52,874 nucleotides of DNA, from contig NZ_JAEQAZ010000043.1 in NCBI RefSeq assembly GCF_016654115.1, positions 1 to 52,874 of the forward strand, given 5' to 3'. Positions 33,859-40,622 of this stretch are shown here, piece after piece. The stretch is from Streptomyces sp. MBT53. GTDB lineage: Bacteria; Actinomycetota; Actinomycetes; Streptomycetales; Streptomycetaceae. The first letter of the stretch is position 1; the number at the start of each line of letters is the position of its first letter. Made by a program: the position numbers and the translations under genes. The notes under the pieces are model-generated. The model made no database searches and was not told the origin of the DNA. It saw only the letters and a program-made list of their open reading frames with translations.

Positions 33859-34929
33859 TTACCGGTCCGTCTCCGTCGTGGCGGCCAGCGCGCTGTCCAG
33901 CCAGCCGATGATCGTCGGGAACACCTCGGGCAGTTTGCTCACCGCGCAGTGTCCGGTGTCGGGGACGAGGTTCACGACGGTGTCGCGGCGGCCCTGGAAC
34001 ACCAGGGTGTCGTGCTGCGGCACATGGACGTCGTCGGCGCCGTTGACCACCAGCATGGGGCTGTTGCGGTCCTGGTCGAGGAGTGGGCGAAGGGTGAACT
34101 CGGCCCTGGCCGCGACCAGTTGCCCGGGGGTGGGCGGCGCGTCGAAGCCCATCGCGTTGCCGAGGATCCCGTCCATGCCGAAGGCGTCCTTGCGCGCGTC
34201 GGTGAACGCCGCCTCGACCGGCCCGCCCAGCACCACGGCGGCGTCGACCTCACCTCCGAGTCCCGACCGGGCCGAGAAGTATCCGCCCATCGAGATGCCC
34301 AGGTGCGCGACCACGCCGTTGCCCAGCGACCGGGCGTGCCCGATCAGCCCGGTGACCATCTCCGCGCCGCCGGCGCCGCTCATCGGCACCGTCGACTCGC
34401 CGGTTCCCGCGATGTCGAACACCAGCACCCGGGCGCGCAGTTGGAGAGCGAGAAGCACCATCAGCCCGTGCACATCCATCTTCCAGCTGTCCACACCTCC
34501 GCTGGCGAGCACCACCGGCCGATCGGCAGGGAGGTCGAAGGGCGCGAGCACGTGGACCGGGACGCCGGTCGTGTCCCCCTGATACGGCAGTTCCAGCGCG
34601 TACCGCTCGAACCGCACCCCGAAACCGGGAGCCGCGAGCCGGTACTGCTCCAGCTGCCTGGCGAGCGCGGCCCTCTTGCTCTCGTCGGCCAGGGCGGGGA
34701 ACTTCGCCCATCCGTAGGCCAGCGCCGCCTGCTCATGGGCTCCCGCGTCGGCGTAGGCCGCGGCCAGCTTCGACCACTCGTGGACCCAACCGCCCGGAGC
34801 GTCCGCCCACATCTCGGTGACCGCGGCCCGCACCGCGTCGACGTCGGCCACCGGCAGCCCGGTGTTGACCATCTGCGGATACCGCTCGCCGAACAGCTCC
34901 GACGCGTCCAGCGGCCATTGGTAGGGCAT
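33859..34929 (-). CDS. FrsA-like alpha/beta hydrolase
   Basis: A 356-residue protein with a helical N-terminal cap (about 1-120: WPLDASELFGERYPQMVN and onwards) and a C-terminal alpha/beta-hydrolase domain: PVVLASGGVDSWKMD, nucleophile Ser in HLGISMGGYFSAR, acid in NGADDVHVPQHD, and His in PDTGHCAVSK. The ATG at 34929 has AAGGAG about 6 nt upstream. It resembles fermentation-respiration switch (FrsA/DUF1100) esterases. A TetR regulator is divergent with two matching palindromes between them, so expression is probably induced by a ligand, perhaps its substrate. Confidence 0.82.
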   Translation of the reverse strand: MPYQWPLDASELFGERYPQMVNTGLPVADVDAVRAAVTEMWADAPGGWVHEWSKLAAAYADAGAHEQAALAYGWAKFPALADESKRAALARQLEQYRLAAPGFGVRFERYALELPYQGDTTGVPVHVLAPFDLPADRPVVLASGGVDSWKMDVHGLMVLLALQLRARVLVFDIAGTGESTVPMSGAGGAEMVTGLIGHARSLGNGVVAHLGISMGGYFSARSGLGGEVDAAVVLGGPVEAAFTDARKDAFGMDGILGNAMGFDAPPTPGQLVAARAEFTLRPLLDQDRNSPMLVVNGADDVHVPQHDTLVFQGRRDTVVNLVPDTGHCAVSKLPEVFPTIIGWLDSALAATTETDR

Positions 34930-34963
34930 GACGGCTCCTTCCGTTCTTTCCACGACCCGAGCA

Positions 34964-34986
34964 CTAACGCACACATTCTGCGTTAG
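34964..34986. promoter_or_regulatory. TetR-type operator 1
   Basis: CTAACGCA-N7-TGCGTTAG is a perfect 8-bp inverted repeat. The same pattern occurs again at 35011-35031 with identical 7-bp spacing, in the 112-bp region between the hydrolase and the TetR gene. Shared sequence and spacing point to the same dimeric regulator. Confidence 0.75.
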
Positions 34987-35010
34987 CGGACGCTACGCCC
35001 CCTCGAACAC

Positions 35011-35031
35011 AAACGCAAGATTTGTGCGTTA
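35011..35031. promoter_or_regulatory. TetR-type operator 2
   Basis: AACGCA-N7-TGCGTT with flanking A/T, the second copy of the palindrome, centred 46 bp from the first and ending 10 bp before the TetR start codon. It would allow the regulator to block its own transcription. Confidence 0.72.
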
Positions 35032-35041
35032 ACGTGATGTC

Positions 35042-35677
35042 GTGAGCAAGAACGAGACGAGCGACCAGGCAGAGGCGTCCCGCCGTCCGGGCGGCCGGTC
35101 CGCGCGGGTCCGTGCCGATGTCCTGCGGTCGACCCTGGAAGTGCTCGCCGAGAACGGCACGAGCGGCTTGACGATGAGCGAGATCGCCCGTCGGTCGGGC
35201 GTCCACGCCACCTCGATCCAGCGGCGCTGGGGTGCCCCGCAGAACCTGGTCCTGGACGCGCTGCTGTCCTACAGCCAGGAACACCTGCCGGTCCCCGACA
35301 CCGGGAACCTCCGCGACGACATGGTCGCGCTGGCCCGGCTCATCGCCGCCTACCTGGACACTCCCCTGGGCATCGCACTGGCCCAGGCGATGGCCACGGC
35401 CGAGGAAGATCCCCAACTGACCGAGAGCCGTGCCCTGTTCTGGCAGTCCCGCTACGACGTCACCCGGATCATCGTCGACCGCGCCGTCGACCGCCATGAG
35501 CTGCCGGCCGACGCGGATCACCAGCTCGCCCTCGAACTGCTGGTCGCGCCGCTGCACTTCAGGGCGCTGCTCATCCGGCAACCCGTCGGGGAGGACCGCA
35601 TCGAGCGGATGGTCGACACCCTCCTGCACGGCCTGGCCGGACCGGACTCCGCCCGCACACGGCCCGACTCCCGGTAA
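35042..35677 (+). CDS. TetR-family transcriptional regulator
   Basis: A 211-residue regulator. The N-terminal helix-turn-helix spans about residues 24-70 (DVLRSTLEVLAENGTSGLTM, then SEIARRSGVHATSIQRRWG). An all-helical ligand domain follows (LVLDALLSYSQEHLP and LLVAPLHFRALLIRQPV, the latter typical of the TetR_C group seen in AcrR-like proteins). GTG start at 35042. Divergent from the FrsA-like hydrolase; two palindromic operators lie between, so it controls that gene and probably itself. Ligand unknown. Confidence 0.9.
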   Translation: MSKNETSDQAEASRRPGGRSARVRADVLRSTLEVLAENGTSGLTMSEIARRSGVHATSIQRRWGAPQNLVLDALLSYSQEHLPVPDTGNLRDDMVALARLIAAYLDTPLGIALAQAMATAEEDPQLTESRALFWQSRYDVTRIIVDRAVDRHELPADADHQLALELLVAPLHFRALLIRQPVGEDRIERMVDTLLHGLAGPDSARTRPDSR

Positions 35678-35814
35678 CACCGACGCCCGCGCCGGCGAGC
35701 AGCACGATCTGCGTCACCGAAGGCGTCGAGCAGTTCAGGTCCCGTTGGCTGCGCCGAAAGCTCGCCATGATCTCCTGGCGTTCCGCACAGGCTGTCTCGC
35801 GGGAGGACTGACGC

Positions 35815-36390
35815 ATGGAGTTGCGCAGCGTCGAGGAGCTGATGGACCTGCTGTACGCCTGCCGGGGTGCCTGGGACACCCCGGACCGGAGCGGTGATCC
35901 GGTCGATCTGCACGACCACGCACTGCAGACGGCCGCGCTGCTGCGCCGAAGTCGCCCCGCCGACAAGGAACTCCAGGTCGCCGGCCTGGTCCACGACATC
36001 GGGCATCTCCTGCAACCCGGAGACGACGCCGGACACGCCGACCACGCGGCGGACGCCGTCCGCGCACTGCTCGGCGAGCGGGTCGCCCACCTGGTCCGGC
36101 TGCACGTGCCCGCGAAGCGCTATCTGGCCACCGCAGCACCGGACCACGACCTGTCCGCGCAGAGCACGCTGACCCTCCGGGCCCAGGGCGGCCCGATGTC
36201 CCGCGCCGAGGCCGCCGCCTTCGAGCACGATCCGCTCGCCGACGACGCGATCACCCTCCGCCAGGCCGACGACGCGGCCAAGGTCGTCGGCCTCGACGCC
36301 GGGGTCCTGGAGGACTGGCGCACGGTACTGGGCATCGTCGCCGCCCGGAACTCACGGCTGCCCAACTCCCGCCTGGGGGCTGTCGACTGA
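35815..36390 (+). CDS. PhnZ-like HD-domain protein (phosphonate-degradation type)
   Basis: A 191-residue HD-domain protein with the spacing of the phosphonate-operon HDIG family. Metal-site residues are His in LHDHALQTAALL, His-Asp in VAGLVHDIGHLLQ, the AGHADHAADAV histidines and RLHVPAKRYLA. It then has the family-specific TLRAQGGPMSRAEAAAFEHD and ITLRQADDAAKV. PhnZ is a mixed-valent di-iron oxygenase that cleaves a hydroxylated aminophosphonate. The usual partner PhnY (an Fe/2-oxoglutarate oxygenase) is not recognisable next door. ATG at 35815 with GGGAGGA about 7 nt upstream. Plain phosphohydrolase activity is the alternative. Confidence 0.75.
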   Translation: MELRSVEELMDLLYACRGAWDTPDRSGDPVDLHDHALQTAALLRRSRPADKELQVAGLVHDIGHLLQPGDDAGHADHAADAVRALLGERVAHLVRLHVPAKRYLATAAPDHDLSAQSTLTLRAQGGPMSRAEAAAFEHDPLADDAITLRQADDAAKVVGLDAGVLEDWRTVLGIVAARNSRLPNSRLGAVD

Positions 36391-36415
36391 CGATCCGTCA
36401 TGAGATCGTACGGCG

Positions 36416-37225
36416 ATGATGACGTCGTCGTACGGTCTGCGAGGTCGGGCCGTCCTGGTCACCGGCGGCACGCGCGGGATCGGGCGCGCGGTCGCCGAGG
36501 CGTTCGCCGGGGCCGGGGCGCTGGTGTGCGTGAGCGCTCGGGACGCCGGTGAAGTGGCGCGCGCCGCGGCGGAGTTGGGCGGGGTCGGACTGGCCGGGGA
36601 CGTCGGCGACCCCGAACACCCGAGGGAGTTGGCCGAGTTCGCGCTGCGCGCCTTCGGGCGGATCGACGTGGTCGTCAACAACGCGGCGACGAACCAGCCG
36701 TACGGTCCGCTGATGGAAGCCGATCCGGACGCCTGGCGGACGGCGTTCGCCGTGAACGTCGAGGCGCCGCTGCGGTTGACGCAGTGCGCGTGGCGGGCGT
36801 GGATGCGGGAGCACGGCGGCGCGGTGGTCAATGTGTGCACCGAGGGTGCCGGGCATGTCGGGCCGAACGTGGGGGCGTACTCCACCAGCAAGGCGGCGCT
36901 CCTTCACCTCACCCAGCAGCTCGCGGGGGAACTCGCGCCGGGAGTGCGGGTCAACTCCGTCTCCCCCGGACTCGTACGCACCGAGATGGCGCGCTTCGTG
37001 TGGGAGCCGGGCGAGGCGGAGGTCGCCGCCGGGCTGCCGCTCGGCCGGATCGGGGAACCGGCCGACATCGCACGGGCCGTGCTGTGGCTGGCCTCCGACC
37101 AGGCCGAGTGGATCACCGGGGCGGATCTGCTGGTGGACGGCGGGACACGGGTGCGGGCGGCGTACGCGTCGGGCGGGTACGCCGTCCACGACCGGCTGAG
37201 GTCGGCGGGGCCGCCGCACTCATGA
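36416..37225 (+). CDS. SDR-family oxidoreductase with Thr at the catalytic Ser position
   Basis: A 269-residue SDR with cofactor motif VTGGTRGIG, NNAATNQPYG and active-site YSTSK. The catalytic Ser position (thirteen residues before the Tyr) reads Thr in VVNVCTEGAGHVG, an uncommon but potentially active replacement. LASDQAEWITGADLLVDGGT closes the fold, with a 20-residue C-terminal extension. Start at 36416 or the next ATG (36419); neither has a clear ribosome site. It is 25 bp downstream of the HD protein on the same strand and may be co-transcribed. Substrate unknown. Confidence 0.82.
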   Translation: MMTSSYGLRGRAVLVTGGTRGIGRAVAEAFAGAGALVCVSARDAGEVARAAAELGGVGLAGDVGDPEHPRELAEFALRAFGRIDVVVNNAATNQPYGPLMEADPDAWRTAFAVNVEAPLRLTQCAWRAWMREHGGAVVNVCTEGAGHVGPNVGAYSTSKAALLHLTQQLAGELAPGVRVNSVSPGLVRTEMARFVWEPGEAEVAAGLPLGRIGEPADIARAVLWLASDQAEWITGADLLVDGGTRVRAAYASGGYAVHDRLRSAGPPHS

Positions 37226-37234
37226 CCTGCTCGC

Positions 37235-37468
37235 TCACGGGAACAGGGCGATCCCCACAAGGATCAGCAGGACGATCCCGGCGACGAGAGCGATGGTGGC
37301 CCAGGTGCCACGGTGTTTGACCGTGGCCGCGGACCCGCCGCCGCGCGGGCGGTCCTCCGGCAGGACGGGGTGGGCCGGGCGGTCGCTCGCGTAGAACTGG
37401 TCGTCGGTCGGGTAGTGGTTGCGCGGGTCTTCGAAGGCCCTCGGATCGATGCCATGTGCACTGGCCAT
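37235..37468 (-). CDS. small tail-anchored membrane protein (77 aa)
   Basis: A 77-residue protein with a hydrophilic N-terminal 55 residues (PRNHYPTDDQFYASDRPAHP) and one C-terminal membrane helix (WATIALVAGIVLLILVGIALF) ending in Pro. The ATG at 37468 follows GAGGTTCC about 8 nt upstream. No family recognised. Topology is likely N-in with the tail in the membrane. It is convergent with the SDR gene, 9 bp apart. Confidence 0.65.
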   Translation of the reverse strand: MASAHGIDPRAFEDPRNHYPTDDQFYASDRPAHPVLPEDRPRGGGSAATVKHRGTWATIALVAGIVLLILVGIALFP

Positions 37469-37541
37469 GGGAACCTCCTCGCGCGGTGCTCACCAGGGCC
37501 GGGACCCGGCGGTCACCGGGCCTCGTGCCCGGAGTGGCGGG

Positions 37542-39035
37542 TTACCACTTACCGGGCGCGTAGTCCTTGAGGAAGACGCCGTACAGGTCCTCGCCCTGTT
37601 CGCCGCACACAATCGGATCGTAGACCCGGGCCGCGCCGTCGACCAGGTCGAGCGGGGCGTGGAAGCCCTCCTCGGCGAGGCGGAGCTTGTCGTAGTGGGG
37701 ACGTTCGTCGGTGATCCAGCCGGTGTCGACGGAGGTCATGAGGATGCCGTCGGTCTGGAACATCTCCTGGCCGCTGGTGCGGGTCACCATGTTCATCGCG
37801 GCCTTGGCGGCGTTGGTGTTCGGGTGTCCCGCGCCCTTGTAGCCGCGGCCGAAGACGCCTTCCATCGCCGAGACGTTGACGATGTACGCGCGTCCGCTGG
37901 TCGCGGCCCTGGCGGCGGCGGCCATGGCCGGGCGGAGCTTGCTGATCAGGATGAACGGCGCGGTGTAGTTGCAGAGTTGGGTCTCCAGCAGCTCCACCGG
38001 GGAGATCTGCTCGATGGTCTGCACCCAGGTGTTGGTGTCGACCACGTCGGGGACCAGCCCGCCGGCGTCGATGGCCGTGCCGTCCAGGTGCCGGGCGACG
38101 CTGGCGTTGCCCGCGACCAGGGCGAGATCGGCGACCTGCTGGGCGTCGAGTCCGCTGATCCCGACGGGCAGCGCGGCGAGGCCGTCGACCACGCCGGAGC
38201 CGAACGCCCCGATGACGTGGTGGGCGGGCAGCTCACCCGCGGGCAGCGGGGCGCTCTCGCCGTCGACGAGGGCGGCGTAGGCGGACGGCAGCCGTCGTAC
38301 CGTCTGGGTCGCGTTGTTGATCAGGATGTCGAGCGGGCCCGCCTCGGCGACCTGGTCGGCGAGGGCGACGGCCTGGGCCGGGTCGCGGAGGTCGATGCCG
38401 ACGACCTCCAGGCGGTGCAGCCAGTCCGCGGAGTCGTCCATCGCCTTGAAGCGGCGGATGGCGTCCTTCGGGAAGCGCGTCGTGATCGTCGTGTGGGCGC
38501 CGTCGCGCAGCAGCCGCAGCGCGATGTACATGCCGATCTTGGCGCGACCGCCGGTGAGCAGCGCGCGCTTGCCGGTGAGGTCGGCGTGGACGTCGCGCTT
38601 CTCGCGGTTCAGGCGGGCGCAGTCGGGACAGAGCTGGTGGTAGAAGTAGTCGACTTCCACGTACCGGGTCTTGCAGGTGTAGCAGGAGCGCGGGCGCTGC
38701 AGGATCCCGGCGATCCGGCCCTCCTCGGTCACCGACGACGGGAGCAGACCCTCGGTCTCGTCGTCGATGCGCTGCGCGGAGCCGGTCGCGGTGGACTCGG
38801 TGACGGCCTTGTCGTGCGCGGTCTTCGCGGCCCGGCGCTCCTGACGGCGGCGCTGCTTGACGCTGCGGTAGATGCCCGCGGTGGCCCGGCGCACGGTGAT
38901 CGCGTCGGGGTGGTCGACGTCGATCTTCTCGAGTTCGTCGAGCACGCTGAGGCAGACGGCCAGCCGCTCGGGGTCGATGCCGGGCCCGTACACGACCTCG
39001 TCCGGGGTCGTGGAGCCGTTCTCTGTCACCGTCAT
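37542..39035 (-). CDS. large SDR-like protein with a Cys4 zinc-ribbon-like insert and no catalytic Tyr
   Basis: A 497-residue protein. The N-terminal 110 residues are helical and charged (VKQRRRQERRAAKTAHDKAV). Next comes a C-x2-C-x14-C-x2-C motif (C118, C121, C136, C139), probably a metal-binding ribbon. A Rossmann/SDR domain begins at about 155 with LLTGGRAKIGMYIALRLLR and NNATQTVRR. At the active site VNVSAMEGVFG keeps the Ser, but the usual YxxxK reads TNAAK, so the catalytic Tyr is missing while the Lys stays. This architecture exists as a separate actinobacterial SDR group with unknown substrate. It may not be a conventional dehydrogenase. Confidence 0.72.
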   Translation of the reverse strand: MTVTENGSTTPDEVVYGPGIDPERLAVCLSVLDELEKIDVDHPDAITVRRATAGIYRSVKQRRRQERRAAKTAHDKAVTESTATGSAQRIDDETEGLLPSSVTEEGRIAGILQRPRSCYTCKTRYVEVDYFYHQLCPDCARLNREKRDVHADLTGKRALLTGGRAKIGMYIALRLLRDGAHTTITTRFPKDAIRRFKAMDDSADWLHRLEVVGIDLRDPAQAVALADQVAEAGPLDILINNATQTVRRLPSAYAALVDGESAPLPAGELPAHHVIGAFGSGVVDGLAALPVGISGLDAQQVADLALVAGNASVARHLDGTAIDAGGLVPDVVDTNTWVQTIEQISPVELLETQLCNYTAPFILISKLRPAMAAAARAATSGRAYIVNVSAMEGVFGRGYKGAGHPNTNAAKAAMNMVTRTSGQEMFQTDGILMTSVDTGWITDERPHYDKLRLAEEGFHAPLDLVDGAARVYDPIVCGEQGEDLYGVFLKDYAPGKW

Positions 39036-39141
39036 CGCGCTGCCGTTTCCTTGGGTCGTCCGCGGCGGCGCTCAGAGCGCACCGGCCGTCGAACAGGGAA
39101 TTTTACGGAGCGCCGGGCCGCAGCACCAAACCCGTCCCACG

Positions 39142-40467
39142 TCACGACCCGCAGGCGGTGATGAGTGTCTCCACCTCCTCGGTGAGCGCACGCGCGAACA
39201 GATCGAGATCCGGTACCGCCGCCGCGTCCGCGACGAGGCCGTAGTGGACGTGTCCGCGGAAGGTGGAGACGGCGACCGCGAGGGACTGGCCGCGGGCCAG
39301 CGGGGCGTACGGGAAGACCGCGGTGACCGGGTTGCCGCCGAGCTTCAGACCGATGCTGGGCAGCGGAACGCTGGTGACGAGGATGTCGAACCAGAGCCGG
39401 GCGGCCTGGGCGGCGAACGGTCCGCCGAGCCGGTGGCCGAGCGCCGGCACGTGGTCGGCGAGCAGGGCGACGGCGCCCGCGCCCCGGTTGGGGCCCGCGT
39501 CCTTGTTGCGGTCCATGTCCGCGCGCACCGAGTCGAGCCGCCCGAGCGGGTCGGGGTCGTCGACGGGCAGCCGTATCAGGTACCCGGAGAGCCGGTTGCC
39601 CTGCGGCTGGGCGCTGCGCGGGCGGCGTTTGGAGACGGGGATCAGGGCGCGGGGCGCGACGCCCTCGCTGCCGTCGCCGCGCTCGTCGAGCCAGCGGCGC
39701 AGGGCGCCCGCGACCACGGCGATGAGCACGTCGTTGACGGTGCCGCCGACGGTCTTGCGGATCCGGTGCACGTCGTCAAGGTCTACGACGACTCCGGCGG
39801 TACGGCGGGTGCCCGACGGCTCGGAGGCCAGCGCAGCCGACGAGCGGACGTCGAGGGTCGAGCGGGCGACGGACGCCCCGATGTCGAGGGCCCGGCCGAC
39901 GTCGGACAGGGCACCCCGGACCAGCCCGGGCAGCTTGCGCACATCGGGCAGCAGGCCACGCGCGGGCTCCTCGGGGCGGGGCCGCCGCTCGGGCATGTCC
40001 ATCGGGTCGAGGATGGCGGCGGCGAGGGTCAGCGCGCGCAGTCCGTCGGCGAGGGCGTGGTGGAACTTGAACAGCACGGCGAAGGAGACACCGTCCTCGC
40101 CTGGCAGTACATGCGCCTCCCACGGGGGCCGGCCGCGCTCCAGCGGGCGTTCCATGAGCCGCCCCGCGACCTCCTGGAAGTCGGCGGTCGGGGCGTGCAG
40201 CCGGACGTGGTGCAGGGGGTCGAAGTCGGGGTCCTCCTCGCGGGTGGCGCTCCCGAAGGACAGGGACAGCGGCCGCCACACGTCCCGGATGCGCATCCGC
40301 AGCCCGGGGACGGCGGCGGCACGGGCGGCGAGGAGGTCGGCGGCGTGGGCTCCCGCGGTCGGCGAGTGCGCCGAGAAGACGCCGAGTGCGCCCAGGTGCA
40401 TCGGGTTCCGGTCGGACTCGATGTTCCAGAACGCCAGGTCGAGGGGAGCGAGCAGATCGGAAGTCAA
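39142..40467 (-). CDS. WS/DGAT-family wax ester synthase / diacylglycerol acyltransferase
   Basis: A 441-residue acyltransferase. It opens LAPLDLAFWNIESDRNPMHL, a family signature. The catalytic HHxxxDG motif is H136-H137 and D141-G142 (KFHHALADG), followed by the NDVLIAVVAGALRRWL block and PLPSIGLKLGGNPV near the end. It makes wax esters or triacylglycerol from acyl-CoA, storage lipids common in Streptomyces. The start is read as TTG at 40467: it places the family-typical N-terminus correctly and has GCGAGG about 7 nt upstream. Confidence 0.88.
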   Translation of the reverse strand: MTSDLLAPLDLAFWNIESDRNPMHLGALGVFSAHSPTAGAHAADLLAARAAAVPGLRMRIRDVWRPLSLSFGSATREEDPDFDPLHHVRLHAPTADFQEVAGRLMERPLERGRPPWEAHVLPGEDGVSFAVLFKFHHALADGLRALTLAAAILDPMDMPERRPRPEEPARGLLPDVRKLPGLVRGALSDVGRALDIGASVARSTLDVRSSAALASEPSGTRRTAGVVVDLDDVHRIRKTVGGTVNDVLIAVVAGALRRWLDERGDGSEGVAPRALIPVSKRRPRSAQPQGNRLSGYLIRLPVDDPDPLGRLDSVRADMDRNKDAGPNRGAGAVALLADHVPALGHRLGGPFAAQAARLWFDILVTSVPLPSIGLKLGGNPVTAVFPYAPLARGQSLAVAVSTFRGHVHYGLVADAAAVPDLDLFARALTEEVETLITACGS

Positions 40468-40622
40468 AGGCTTGCCTCGCGTCGACTAGGGGTGAGCAAG
40501 CAGTCAAGCGCCGACAAGCGATTACGGTCAAGTACGATCAAGCTACGCACAGTTAACAGCAGATTACATCCGGCCCCGGTCCCGCCCCCGTGGGAGGGGC
40601 GGGACTCCAGTGGCGCCTGAGG

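Noticed and set aside
37469..37541. Hairpin CCCGG-CGGTCA-CCGGG between the small membrane protein and the large SDR
   Set aside because: Only five pairs (37505-37509 with 37516-37520) and no T-rich tail; such hairpins are expected by chance at this GC content.
40504..40542. Repeated TCAAG words upstream of the WS/DGAT gene
   Set aside because: Three TCAAG copies (40504, 40528, 40538) have irregular spacing of 24 and 10 bp and no palindromic structure, so they are not convincing as an operator.
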